Origin: CBDCIS01 sp965217565
GTDB lineage: Bacteria; Chloroflexota; Dehalococcoidia; Lucifugimonadales; CATOSD01
Length of the DNA stretch: 64,000 nucleotides
Direction of reading: 5' to 3'
NCBI GenBank assembly: GCA_965217565.1
Contig: CBDCIS010000003.1
Span: 620,001 to 684,000, forward strand
Both the position numbers and the translations under genes were made by a program. Within the stretch, counting starts at the first letter, position 1, and each line of letters opens with the position of its first letter. A model generated the notes under the pieces. That model was not told the DNA's origin and ran no database searches. It saw only the letters and a list, made by a program, of their open reading frames with translations. Positions 52,874 through 61,031 of the stretch are shown here, one piece after another.

Positions 52874-54586
52874 ATGGCAATCTCCGACCCACAGCTGCTC
52901 GACGCCCTCAGCCGGACGCCGTTCATCGACTCGGCGGAGCTGGCACGCATCCTGGGCGAGGCCCACGCGACGGTCCACCGCACCCTTACCGACCTGCTGT
53001 CCCAGGGCATCGTGGGGCGCGTTAGTCACGGCACCGCACACCTGGCGTCGAGCCAGAGGTACCACCTGACCGCCAACGGCATCGGCGAGACTGCCGGGTT
53101 TCTCGGCTTCGACACCCCCTCGGACTTCGTGCGAGCCTACCCGGTGTCCAGGGAGTGGCTGACGCTGCTCATCCGCAGGATGGACGCGGTGGCCAGCGTC
53201 TACCGACTCGCCGCGTCACTCTCCGCCGGCATCGACGGGCTCCGGTCCCACGTGGAATTTCACCGCAGGGGGCGCTTCGACGCCACCATCACCCTCCACG
53301 ACGGCCGCAGCTTCGGCGTGGTGCGCCAGGGCCTCGCCCTGCGTCGCCGGTCGCTCTACGACCGGTTGAGGGCCATAGCGCAGTACAGCCACGGGCGGCG
53401 TCCCGGCACCGTCCTGATCCTTGTGCCGAGCGCATGGGAGCTTCGGCGGACGGCGAGGTTCTGCATCAACAACGACCTCCGTGACTGCTACGTTGCCGTG
53501 GAGTCCAGGGACGCCCTCGAAAGACGGGACCTGCGCCTCTGGTGCGAACCCACGGGGCTGTTCGGACTCACGGACTACACGCTGGAGACGGTGAGCGCCT
53601 ACGGCAAGCCAGGCGGAGGGGCTGGAGCCCAGTCGCCGGAGCGGAAGCGTGCATCCATTCCCGACCCCGAGCGGATGGCGGGGGCTGCGCCGGCCTTCGG
53701 CGTCAGCCCGTCGGAGAAGCGGACGCTGGACCTCATCACCGACCACCCGATGACCCCCCGTGAGCATCTTGCCACTTGGCTCGGCGTCTCCGAGGGACGT
53801 GTCAGCCAGATGATGCGCAGCCTCGTCGATACCTGGGGCCTGGTCGAGCGCCGGGGGAAACGAGGCGACACGCGCTACACTCTGTCCGCCGAGGGCATTC
53901 GCTACGTCACGCACAGGGACCGCGCCGAGCTCCCCACCACGCAGGGCATCTGGAGCACCGCCTTCACCACCGACAAACAGGGCCGCAGGCGTCACGTGGG
54001 ACACCGCATCGAGACGTGGGCGAGGCAGACGAAGCACGCCGACGGCATCACGCGGTTCCTGTCGCAGCTTCAGGCCGAGGCCAGGGCAGACCCCGGCAGC
54101 GAGCTGGCGTGGTCCGTCCCCACCGCCAGGTCCGACCGAACCTACAACTGGGGGGATTCTGCCATCGCCCCCGACGCCGTGGGGCAGATGACCGCCCAGG
54201 GCCTTCAGATACCGTTCTACTTCGAGTACGAGCTTCGCGCCCGTCACCCCAGGGGAGTCATTGCCCGCCTGAGTCCATACGAGGACTACTACTGGTCACC
54301 TGAGCATAAGGACGACCAGCCCCCGTACCCCGTCACCCTGTTCGTCGTGGACACCGAGGAGGTCGAGGACACCTACGTGCGCACCGCCGCCCACTTGAGC
54401 CGGATGTCCCTGCCCATCTTCGTGTCGTGCATACCCGCTCTGTCCACCGCAGGAATACTTGGAAAGTCATGGCGTCCGCTGTGGGAACCTGAGTCTCCCC
54501 GACTGCCCCTGTCCGCACTGAGAGCCTACCACTGGGACTCACTCTACCACCGGATGCGTCAGAGTCCTGTAGGGGGGAATAGATAG
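52874..54586 (+). CDS. Replication-relaxation-like protein with two winged-helix domains
   Basis: A 570-residue cytoplasmic DNA-binding protein. Residues about 5-75 form a winged helix ('LLDALSRTPFIDSAELARILGEAHATVHRTLTDLLSQGIV'). Residues about 100-245 form an alpha/beta domain like that of replication-relaxation proteins of actinobacterial plasmids ('RRGRFDATITLHDGRSFGVV..', 'VLILVPS'). A second MarR-like winged helix lies at about 278-345 ('EKRTLDLITDHPMTPREHLATWLGVSEGRVSQMMRSL'), and a second alpha/beta region follows. Related proteins occur on plasmids and conjugative elements and are thought to act in replication or its control. First gene of the accessory element. The family assignment is by pattern and moderately sure. 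Confidence 0.6.
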   Translation: MAISDPQLLDALSRTPFIDSAELARILGEAHATVHRTLTDLLSQGIVGRVSHGTAHLASSQRYHLTANGIGETAGFLGFDTPSDFVRAYPVSREWLTLLIRRMDAVASVYRLAASLSAGIDGLRSHVEFHRRGRFDATITLHDGRSFGVVRQGLALRRRSLYDRLRAIAQYSHGRRPGTVLILVPSAWELRRTARFCINNDLRDCYVAVESRDALERRDLRLWCEPTGLFGLTDYTLETVSAYGKPGGGAGAQSPERKRASIPDPERMAGAAPAFGVSPSEKRTLDLITDHPMTPREHLATWLGVSEGRVSQMMRSLVDTWGLVERRGKRGDTRYTLSAEGIRYVTHRDRAELPTTQGIWSTAFTTDKQGRRRHVGHRIETWARQTKHADGITRFLSQLQAEARADPGSELAWSVPTARSDRTYNWGDSAIAPDAVGQMTAQGLQIPFYFEYELRARHPRGVIARLSPYEDYYWSPEHKDDQPPYPVTLFVVDTEEVEDTYVRTAAHLSRMSLPIFVSCIPALSTAGILGKSWRPLWEPESPRLPLSALRAYHWDSLYHRMRQSPVGGNR

Positions 54587-54716
54587 CGACGATACGTCCC
54601 CATCTCCCCTCCATGCTGTCTGGGGGGTACAAAATGGCACAATCGGCCCGATTCCCGGGGTCCACCGACCCCCAAATCACCCCTGCTTTAGCTACGAAAC
54701 GGGCTTGACGTGTCGT

Positions 54717-54728
54717 CTGACCGGTCAG
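54717..54728. promoter_or_regulatory. 12-bp perfect palindrome
   Basis: CTGACCGGTCAG, directly behind TTGACG (54705-54710) and before TACGAA (54731-54736). It has the form of an operator in the promoter region behind the replication-relaxation-like gene, but the -35/-10 distance (20 bp) is not ideal. Confidence 0.35.
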
Positions 54729-55028
54729 GGTACGAAATGGGATACCATGCTAAAATAGCTGGCGAGTCTGATGACAACTTGATTGCACTTTTGGAACTCT
54801 GACGTGTCAGCCGAAAGTGAGGGAACTAGCTATGGCTGAACCTGTCCGGCGTGTCCGCAGATCTGATCGGGGCAGGATTTGGCGTGTCGGCGGCATCCGC
54901 GGCCCAGTTTGGACCATCACTTTTGGTGCGGAACGATGTGGGGGAGGGCGACGCGATTTTGGTGGGCGGGCAGAAACGGACATCCTGGGCCAGCCAGCTA
55001 GGAATTTGCGCCACATTTGGAGGAAATT

Positions 55029-55071
55029 GACGGGAACGAGTGAACACTTGGAGTAAAGGGCTGGTTCCGGC
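55029..55071 (-). repeat. Inverted copy of the GAAC...GTGTTCACT hairpin repeat
   Basis: On the minus strand it reads GGAACCAGCCCTTTACTCC followed by AAGTGTTCACTCGTTCC, matching the plus-strand copies at 56206, 56642 and 57073 over about 36 bp. Confidence 0.5.
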
Positions 55072-55120
55072 AAAAAGTGGATGAAATTGCAAAAGCGGGC
55101 CACCCCTGTAGAGGATGGAA

Positions 55121-55585
55121 ATGAGTGACGGACGGGCATCGAGGGCCGACGACGATAGGCCCGACCTCAAGTGGGTCGTGGAGTGGCTGGTCGAGCGGGA
55201 AGGACAGCGCAAGACGGCGGCCCTCCTGGGTGTGAACCGAAAGACGGTGGCGCTGGCCCTGCGCCGGGAGCGGTTGACGGGCAAGATGGCCCTTGCCGTC
55301 CAGCGGCTCATGGCCAACCTGGACGATCCGGAGTGGGAGAGGACGCCGCCGCTGGACAGGTTGGAGGCGAGGATACAGGTGGCGCTCGAAGCGGCGCACG
55401 AACTGGCGGCGCTGGTGGAGAGTCTGACGCAGCGCGTGGAGGCCCTGGAGGCGGCACAGAAGCCCGAAGACGACGCTATCAGCCAGGAGTCGGCGGATGC
55501 GCCCGACGCTGAGGGGCGGGGTCTGCATCTGTTCAACTGGAGGCGGAGGCGTCAGTCGCAGGGCGAGGAAAAGAGCGATGGATGA
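55121..55585 (+). CDS. HTH and coiled-coil protein of the accessory element
   Basis: About 154 residues. The N-terminal half contains a probable helix-turn-helix: 'WLVEREGQRKTAALLGVNRKTVALALRRERLTGKM' (about residues 22-55), of the Fis/transposase type. A coiled coil follows ('LEARIQVALEAAHELAALVESLTQRVEALEAAQ', about 80-115) and a charged tail. Start ATG at 55121 because GAGG stands 6 bases before it; ATG at 55115 is less well placed. It overlaps the next gene by 8 bp, so the two are translated together. It may be a regulator or DNA-organising protein of the element; no known name. Confidence 0.55.
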   Translation: MSDGRASRADDDRPDLKWVVEWLVEREGQRKTAALLGVNRKTVALALRRERLTGKMALAVQRLMANLDDPEWERTPPLDRLEARIQVALEAAHELAALVESLTQRVEALEAAQKPEDDAISQESADAPDAEGRGLHLFNWRRRRQSQGEEKSDG

Positions 55586-56039
55586 GCACGTCCGCTGGGT
55601 GACGAAGGCGGAGGCTGCTGAGGAGCTGGAGATATCCCTGTCCACCCTGGACCGGAAGATCAGGCAGGGGGAGATGGAGGTCCGCAGGGAGGGCCGCCGG
55701 GTGTTCGTGCGGATGGCGGGGGAGTACATCACCGACGAGGAGCTGCTGCGCCGGACGATCAACAGGGAGCATGAGCTTGAGGGGACCGTGCGGGAGTTGG
55801 AGCAGAGCGTATCCGAGTTGAAGCTGAGAGCGTCCAAGTTGGAGCGGGAGCGAGACGAGGCCAGGGAGTCCGCAGCCACCGCCAGAGGGCCGTACTACGA
55901 GCTTGAGAGGAAGCACCAGAGGGAGGTCTCCGACCACAAGGCGACGAAATACGTGCTCAACGTCATCAGCGTGATCGCCTTCGTGCTTTTGGCGTTGCTG
56001 GTCGGCAGCGTTCTCCTGTGGTGGTTCGTGCTGAGGTAG
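55578..56039 (+). CDS. Excisionase-like HTH, coiled coil and C-terminal membrane anchor
   Basis: 153 residues with an unusual plan. Residues about 5-55 resemble an excisionase/MerR-type winged helix ('VTKAEAAEELEISLSTLDRKIRQGEMEVRREGRRVFVRM'). Residues about 62-110 are a coiled coil ('REHELEGTVRELEQSVSELKLRASKLERERDEARESAATA'). Residues about 128-151 are one hydrophobic helix ('VLNVISVIAFVLLALLVGSVLLWWFVL') right at the C-terminus. Such a protein could tether the element's DNA to the membrane, for partition or conjugation. Start ATG at 55578 follows GAGGAA. Preceding gene overlaps by 8 bp. Confidence 0.6.
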   Translation: MDEHVRWVTKAEAAEELEISLSTLDRKIRQGEMEVRREGRRVFVRMAGEYITDEELLRRTINREHELEGTVRELEQSVSELKLRASKLERERDEARESAATARGPYYELERKHQREVSDHKATKYVLNVISVIAFVLLALLVGSVLLWWFVLR

Positions 56040-56205
56040 GGGGTTGCGTCACCCGCCGCCCTTCGACGTCCATGTTCCACTTTCCCCACTCGGTAGCTGC
56101 GGCTGGGCATGACCGTGGAAGGAATCCCGGAAGCCGGTTGCTCGCTCCGATGTAGCGGCCCCCACGTGGTGGCCCCGTTTTGCATCGAGGGCCTTCGTTT
56201 GGCCG

Positions 56206-56265
56206 GAACACGCCCTTTCAAGAAAGTGTTCACTCAAGTTGTCCGGCGCACCCCGAAATCAGCAT
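56206..56265 (+). repeat. Hairpin repeat, copy 1 (partial)
   Basis: GAACACGCCCTTTC AA GAAAGTGTTC forms an imperfect stem; then ACT and a short stretch ending CACCCCGAAATC. Only the first part matches copies 2 and 3 well. Confidence 0.6.
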
Positions 56266-56641
56266 GTTTGCATAGCTGAGTGGCCCAGGATGCCCGCTTC
56301 TCCCCCAGGTCCCATTTTCGTGTACTCCCCCTCCACATCGACCGGCGGCCTCCCGGATGGGCCAAACGGGGCCGCCGTCCGCACCGGTTGGGAGTCCAGA
56401 GAGACCGGCATCGGGACCCCGAGCCGCCGCCAACGGACCCCGCCGCGTGGTTGACGTGTCACCATGCCGCAGTCTCGGCCAGGGCAGCGTCAGCGCCCGT
56501 TCCGAGGGACTGGAGGCGCCGTTTTCGCCGCGTCCTGCATCCCCACGTCCATCGCCGGTTGTGTCCCGTTTTCCGTCACACCCGCCCTTTCCCGCCTTGT
56601 AGTGCTCCCCACCATCCAACGAGATTCGATGAATTTGGCCT

Positions 56642-56766
56642 GAACGCACTCTTTCAACAAGGTGTTCACTTTTCACGTTGTGTAGGGGGTGATTTACCCC
56701 TGTTTCAGCTACGAAATCGCCCATTCCGTCGTCTCATCACCAGACTCAATCTCCTGTACAGCCCCT
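56642..56766 (+). repeat. Hairpin repeat, copy 2 (about 125 bp)
   Basis: GAACGCACTCTTTC..AAGGTGTTCACT, then GGGGGTGATTTACCCC (a second small stem), CAGCTACGAAATC, and 'CACCAGACTCAATCTCCTGT'. Aligns with copy 3 over its whole length at roughly two thirds identity. Confidence 0.65.
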
Positions 56767-57072
56767 TCACATGGTCCACACCGTCCATTTCTACGGAGCC
56801 TGGAAGGTGCATCATCAGTGATGCACCCCGCAGGGGATACGCACTGGATCGCCAATGGATGGCTTGGGCATACTCCGTCGAGCCGTGTCTTCGGTATCCC
56901 GACCGGGTGATCGCCAGCGCCGCCGGACCGTCACCACGGTCTCCTGCCATGATTTAGGGCACGCCATGCACCCCCGCTTCAATCGCCATTTCCGGGGCCT
57001 AATGTCATTGGGACCCCGCTCCAACCGGACCGCTGATGTCATTCCCCACGTTTGGCGATGTCATTGCAGTCC

Positions 57073-57195
57073 GGAACGCACCCTTTCTGAAAGTGTTCAC
57101 TGGTTGAATCCTGTAGCGGGGCGATTCACCCCTGTCCCAAGTACGAAATCACGACTTTGGCTGCTCTGTCACCAAACGCAAACTCCTGTACCCCC
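57073..57195 (+). repeat. Hairpin repeat, copy 3 (about 123 bp)
   Basis: GAACGCACCCTTTCTGAAAG TGTTCACT, then GCGGGGCGATTCACCCC, AAGTACGAAATC, and 'CACCAAACGCAAACTCCTGT'. The CTTTC/GAAAG and GGGG/CCCC arms are kept although bases differ from copy 2. Confidence 0.65.
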
Positions 57196-57328
57196 CCACT
57201 GCGCGGACGCTCTCCGTTTTGGCGGGGGCTCACAGGAGTGCGCATAGGTGCGGGGTGTTATGAGGTCCATGCCGCTCTGAGGGGCTGTGGGCGTGCCCTG
57301 CTTGGCCTAGTCACCCCTCGCCGGGGGC

Positions 57329-57357
57329 TTGCGTCAAGGTCACTAACTCACTACAAT
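57329..57357 (+). promoter_or_regulatory. Sigma70-type promoter for the small protein/PIN operon
   Basis: TTGCGT (57329-57334), 17 bp, TACAAT (57352-57357), 52 bp before the start codon. Immediately after it comes TAGACGAACGCTC, sharing TAGACGAACGC with the operator-like spacer at 11357-11367. Confidence 0.6.
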
Positions 57358-57409
57358 GTAGACGAACGCTCAACTTCCACCCGGTGAGCTCAGGCGAAGG
57401 AGGCACGAC

Positions 57410-57814
57410 ATGGCCGTAGACCAGAAGGACAAGTACCGAGCGATGGCGCTTCGGGGCAAGTACCAGGGACTGTATATATACCTGAGCAGCCTTCAGGTGT
57501 CTGAGTGGAGGACCTCCTTCAACGAGCTTGAGGCGGTCATCGGATTCGAGTTGCCCCCGTCCGCAAGGCTCCATCGGCCCTGGTGGGGCAATCAGCGAGG
57601 CGGGAACGGCCACAGCCACGCCCTTGCCTGGAGCGTCGCCGGATGGGAGACGGCGGAGGTGGACATGGACGCCGAGACGCTGGTGTTCCGGCGAACGGAC
57701 CCCGATCCCGTACCCAGGCTTCCCCTCGACGAGGCGTGGCCCGTCCACCACACCGCGGTGTGGCCGGAGGGCCTGAGTCTCCGGCGAGAGGACCTCTACG
57801 AGGAGAGGGTCTAG
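57410..57814 (+). CDS. Small conserved protein (DUF7662-like) next to a PIN toxin gene
   Basis: A 134-residue soluble protein. 'YQGLYIYLSSLQVSEWRTSFNELEAVIGFELPPSARLHRPWWGNQ' and 'AWSVAGWETAEVDMDAETLVFRR' follow the pattern of a small family I believe is DUF7662 ('L..YL......v.LTF.EIE.ILG..LP.SA..HR.WW.N'), probably DNA-binding, function unknown. Start ATG at 57410 follows GAAGGAGGCAC. The PIN-domain gene begins 7 bp after its stop, so both come from one transcript, with this gene in the place an antitoxin gene usually takes. An antitoxin role is inference. Confidence 0.6.
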   Translation: MAVDQKDKYRAMALRGKYQGLYIYLSSLQVSEWRTSFNELEAVIGFELPPSARLHRPWWGNQRGGNGHSHALAWSVAGWETAEVDMDAETLVFRRTDPDPVPRLPLDEAWPVHHTAVWPEGLSLRREDLYEERV

Positions 57815-57821
57815 CCCCGCC

Positions 57822-58244
57822 ATGTTCATAGACACCAACGTACTGGTGAATGCCCGCATCCCCGGCGCACCGGACCATGACGCGGCCAGGGCCAGCCTGG
57901 AACGTGCGTTTCGAGACCCCGAAGCGCTGAGGATCAGCCGTCAGGTGATACGCGAGTACCTGGCCGTGGTCACTCGCCCGCAGACCTGGCCTGTGGCCAT
58001 CACGCGCGAGGAAGCCCTTGATGACGTGAGCAGGCTGAATGGCAGCTTCGAGATACTTGAGGACGGCCCCGTGGTGACCGAGTTGCTGGTGACGCTGTGC
58101 CGGGAGGTTCCCACAGGGGGCCGACAGATTCACGACGCCAACATAGTGGCGACCATGCTCGCCCGTGGAGAGCGCAGACTGCTCACGTTCAACGCCTCAG
58201 ACTTTCGGCGTTACGGCGACCGCATAGAGTTGGTGGACGGTTGA
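57822..58244 (+). CDS. PIN-domain ribonuclease (VapC-like toxin)
   Basis: A 140-residue PIN-fold nuclease, Mg-dependent, expected to cleave tRNA or other RNA. The acidic active-site residues are Asp4 ('MFIDTNVLV'), Glu45 ('SRQVIREYLAVVTRP'), Asp105 ('QIHDANIVATM') and Asp127 ('LLTFNASDFRRY'). The length is typical for VapC toxins. No classical VapB antitoxin (AbrB or RHH type) is near; the upstream 134-aa protein takes its place, 7 bp away. Part of the accessory element, where it could act in element maintenance or defence. Confidence 0.88.
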   Translation: MFIDTNVLVNARIPGAPDHDAARASLERAFRDPEALRISRQVIREYLAVVTRPQTWPVAITREEALDDVSRLNGSFEILEDGPVVTELLVTLCREVPTGGRQIHDANIVATMLARGERRLLTFNASDFRRYGDRIELVDG

Positions 58245-58267
58245 TTCAACATTTGGAGAAGGGATTT

Positions 58268-58572
58268 GTGAACGGTGACATGAGCACAAATGTGGTCTTT
58301 CATCTTCGCTTGGAGAAGACCTATTACGAGCAAGGGTTTTTCAACGTCCCCCGTGATTTCGACCACTTCGTAAGGAGCGATGATGGCCCCATCTCTCTCC
58401 AACTTGGCGACGGCTGGTCCATGGAGGGTCGCGTGAACAGGAGAGCGCAGAGGAATGGCACGGCCCGGGTCATGGCGGCTCACATCTGCGTGACTGGTTC
58501 CAGCAAAACTACACAAAGGGCGATACGGTGCCGGTCACGTTTGTCACACCTAGCCTGCTAACCATCGGATAG
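58268..58572 (+). pseudogene. B3/EcoRII-N-like DNA-binding domain gene, frameshifted
   Basis: From GTG 58268 (GGAGAAGG upstream) the frame gives 'FHLRLEKTYYEQGFFNVPRDFDHFV', 'ISLQLGDGWSMEGRVNRRAQRNGTARV', and then, one base out of frame, 'GGSHLRDWFQQNYTKGDTVPVTFV' to a TAG at 58570-58572. The joined about 101-residue product resembles small B3-fold domains ('Y..QGFFNV', 'INR..N.NGTARI.GG..LR.WF..N...GD.V.V') such as the EcoRII N-terminal effector domain and stand-alone relatives near nucleases. One base has been lost near 58473 (GTCAT/GGC). Probably inactive. Confidence 0.6.
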
Positions 58573-58636
58573 CAGGAGTGGTCGTCAACCAGCCCGCTGC
58601 AACGCACCGAACTAGAATAGCGAACAGGAGGACAGC

Positions 58637-60244
58637 ATGAAGGAGAAGCACTTACAGCCACTAACACCGGCGGCACTCTACGCCAGGGTGTCCAGCGACC
58701 GCCAGGACGTGGACCTGTCCGTGTCCGCCCAGCTACGGGCGCTCAAGGAGTACGCGAAGGCCAACGACTACTCCGTGGCCCGCGAGTACGTGGACGAGGC
58801 CGAGAGCGGCCGCGTCGCCGACCGGCCCCAGTTCAGGGAGATGATCGAGGAGGGCGGCAAGCCCAAGGCCCCCTTCGATGTCATTCTCGTATGGAAATTC
58901 AGTCGCTTCACCAGGAAGCGCGAGCACGCCGTGGCCTTCAAGTCCCAGCTGCGGCGCAAGGGCATCCGCGTGGTGTCCATCACCGAGCAGGCCGAGGACA
59001 ACGCCACCGGCAGGTTGCTTGAGGGAATCATCGAGAGCGTGGACGAATATTACAGCGAAAATCTTGCCCAGGAGGTCGTCCGTGGGATGAGGGAAGCCGC
59101 TTCGAGAGGCTTCTTCCTAGGCTCGAACGCCCCCTTCGGCTACAGGAAGATCAAGGTCAGCGACGGGGCAAAGGAGCGCCCCACCCTTGAGGTTGACCCG
59201 GCCACCGCCCCGGTGGTGAGGGAGCTATTCGAGAAGTCCCTGCGGGGCAGCGGCCTCAAGGAGCTGTGCAAGGAGATGAACGACCGGGGCATCACCAACC
59301 GGGGCAAGCGCTGGTACAAGGGAACGCTCCACTACGTGCTGAGAAACGAGGCGTACACGGGAACCGCCGTCTGGGGGAAAGCCAGCAAGGGCCAGGAAGC
59401 CGCCGACCCTGTGCGTGTTGAGGGAGCGTGGCCCGCCCTGGTGTCGAGGGAGCTGTTCGAAGACGTGCAGCAGGCGATGAGTGACCGCGCCCCGAAGGTG
59501 CAGAGGCCCGGTAGAGTGGGGAGCAAGTTCCTGCTGAGCGGACTGCTCAAGTGCGGGGTGTGCGGCAGGCCCTACTCGGCCCAGGGAGCCAAGAGCGGCC
59601 AGTTCGCCTACTACATCTGCGGCACCCTGTTCAGGGAGGGAGCGGGGACGTGCAGCGCCCGCTACCTGAACGCACCGAAGCTGGAGACGTTCGTGGTGGA
59701 GAAGATCAGGGAGCGGATTCTGAACGAGGAGACCATCGTGGCGCTGGTGCAGCTGGTGGCCGAGGAGATAGACGCGATGGCCGGGGAGCTGTCCGGCAGG
59801 CTGGAGGTCGTCGAGGCGGAGCTAGGTGACGTGAGGAAGCGCCTTGAGAAGCTCTACGAGGCCATTGAGACGAGCGAGCTGACCCTGGAGGTCCTATCGC
59901 CCCGCATCATGCCTCTGAGGCACCGCGAGGAGCAGCTGGAGGCTGCGAGAGAGGACGCCGAGACCCAGCTTGAGCAGCGCAGGGTGGAGCTTCCGAACAC
60001 CGAGGAGATAGCCCAGTACGCTGCGGACTTCCGGAACTTCCTGAAGGACGGGACGATCCCGGAGCGCAAGGCGCTCATCCGCAACTTCGTGGAGGGCATC
60101 GAGGTGATGGGAGACGAGGCTACGCTGACGTACACGGTCCCCATGCCGAGCGACGGGGTGATGTCGGAATCGGCGTCGGTTCTTGATTTCGTCAAGTCCA
60201 GCCCGCCTAAGAAGGCTCGAACTGGCTCTTACGGTCACAACTGA
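58637..60244 (+). CDS. Large serine recombinase (site-specific integrase)
   Basis: A 535-residue serine integrase. The resolvase domain (about residues 12-160) has the catalytic 'LYARVSSDRQ' (Ser19), 'ILVWKFSRFTRKREHAV' and 'YYSENLAQEVVRGM'. The recombinase domain (about 175-290) has 'NAPFGYRKIKV' and 'AYTGTAVWGK'. The zinc ribbon uses 'LLKCGVCGRPYSAQG' and later Cys in 'YYICGT' and 'GTCSARYL'. A coiled coil fills about 375-460. It catalyses integration and excision of the accessory element between attP and attB with a two-base crossover. Start ATG follows AGGAGGACAGC. Intact. Its sites are not identified here; such enzymes use roughly 40-50-bp sites, often near their own gene. Confidence 0.93.
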   Translation: MKEKHLQPLTPAALYARVSSDRQDVDLSVSAQLRALKEYAKANDYSVAREYVDEAESGRVADRPQFREMIEEGGKPKAPFDVILVWKFSRFTRKREHAVAFKSQLRRKGIRVVSITEQAEDNATGRLLEGIIESVDEYYSENLAQEVVRGMREAASRGFFLGSNAPFGYRKIKVSDGAKERPTLEVDPATAPVVRELFEKSLRGSGLKELCKEMNDRGITNRGKRWYKGTLHYVLRNEAYTGTAVWGKASKGQEAADPVRVEGAWPALVSRELFEDVQQAMSDRAPKVQRPGRVGSKFLLSGLLKCGVCGRPYSAQGAKSGQFAYYICGTLFREGAGTCSARYLNAPKLETFVVEKIRERILNEETIVALVQLVAEEIDAMAGELSGRLEVVEAELGDVRKRLEKLYEAIETSELTLEVLSPRIMPLRHREEQLEAAREDAETQLEQRRVELPNTEEIAQYAADFRNFLKDGTIPERKALIRNFVEGIEVMGDEATLTYTVPMPSDGVMSESASVLDFVKSSPPKKARTGSYGHN

Positions 60245-60268
60245 GCTCCCCATGGTATAGCCCTGAAG

Positions 60269-60696
60269 TTAGGCCTCTGAAGTCTTCGCCGACACCATAT
60301 TCTTGACCCTGCTTACCTGTTGACTTGCTGGAAGTGCCAGTATTCCTCGGAGCGCGCGGATTCCCAGTCTGCTGGCTCCCATAGCACGGGTGAGCACCAT
60401 GTCCTGAGCTTCTGGGGCTAACCGGAGCAGACTCATGACCTGGTAACATGCGCCCTCGAGACTCCAACCTCGCGAGCAAGGTGTGCTTTTGAGCTTACCT
60501 GCCCGTCTTTGATTCGCCGATGCCAGTCCAGGGCCAAGGCTACTGGGTTGCGATGCTGGCGTCTGCTTGATTCTGCTGCGGCCTTGTGAGAAGCTGATGG
60601 TAGTATTTCAAACCTAGCCCAGACGTCGGTTCCCAATACTGGACGTGTTGGGGAGCCAGGGTTCTTGGTTTCGATTAGCCATCGTCGTGAACGCAA
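60269..60696 (-). pseudogene. ParB/KorB-like HTH protein, frameshifted
   Basis: From TTG 60696 the frame reads 'NPVALALDWHRRIKDGQVSSKAHLAREVGVSRAHVT' (about residues 50-85) and then stops. With one base added near 60440 it continues 'QVMSLLRLAPEAQDMVL', 'MGASRLGIRALRGILALPASQQVSRVKNMV' to TAA at 60269. This is the HTH plus following helices of the ParB/KorB type that often stands next to large serine recombinases ('NPVELALEW...', 'LAR..GVSRARVTQ...LLRL'). About 140 residues if repaired. It converges with the recombinase, 24 bp apart. Likely inactive. Confidence 0.6.
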
Positions 60697-61020
60697 CTAC
60701 TCGCCATAGTCGGCCACCCGCGCGGCATTCCCGGGCCGCACTCGCTCCGTGATGTCTTCGCCCGACTTGATCTCCGCCACTCGCAGTTTGTAGATCTTTT
60801 GGAGGTTCACCCAGAGTTGGGGCGTCGTGTTGAGATAGCGCGACAGGCGCAGAGCCGTGTCAGCGGTGATTCCGCGCTGTCCCCTCAGGATCGCGGTTAT
60901 TCGGTTGGTGGGGGCGGCCAATGCGATAGCCATCACGTTGGCCGACATGCCGAGCTCTTGCAGTTCCTCGCCCAGAATCTCGTCCGGATGCGCTGGCCTC
61001 ATGCCGTTTCTAAAGTTCAT
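60697..61020 (-). CDS. higA: HigA family antitoxin (XRE HTH)
   Basis: A 107-residue antitoxin/regulator: 'RPAHPDEILGEELQELGMSANVMAIALAAPTNRITAILRGQRGITADTALRLSRYLNTTPQLWVNLQKIYKLRVA' is the HigA pattern, a five-helix XRE domain (about residues 10-75) and C-terminal dimer helix. It would neutralise HigB and repress its own operon. GAGGAG precedes ATG 61020. Its toxin gene upstream is dead (next entry), so the antitoxin is orphaned; it may still repress or neutralise related toxins elsewhere. Confidence 0.88.
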   Translation of the reverse strand: MNFRNGMRPAHPDEILGEELQELGMSANVMAIALAAPTNRITAILRGQRGITADTALRLSRYLNTTPQLWVNLQKIYKLRVAEIKSGEDITERVRPGNAARVADYGE

Positions 61021-61031
61021 TTGCTAACTCC

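Larger units (their letters stand above)
54587..55114. other. Gene-free region with repeat-family motifs
   Basis: Holds 'CACCCCTG..TTAGCTACGAAAC' near 54677, 'GGTACGAAATGG' near 54730, and a hairpin copy at 55029-55071. A weak small frame at 54832 (74 codons, GAGGGA before ATG) has no recognisable product. Could contain an origin or operator for the element. Confidence 0.4.
56040..57409. other. 1.37-kb gene-free region with near-regular repeats
   Basis: No convincing gene on either strand. It contains three plus-strand copies of a hairpin repeat beginning at 56206, 56642 and 57073 (distances 436 and 431 bp) and the promoter for the small protein/PIN pair at its right end. It could be an origin, partition site or recombination region of the element. 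Confidence 0.5.

Noticed and set aside
54832..55056. 74-codon plus-strand frame with GAGGGA before ATG
   Set aside because: Arg/Gly-rich with no recognisable pattern, in a region with repeat-family motifs; too weak to list as a gene.
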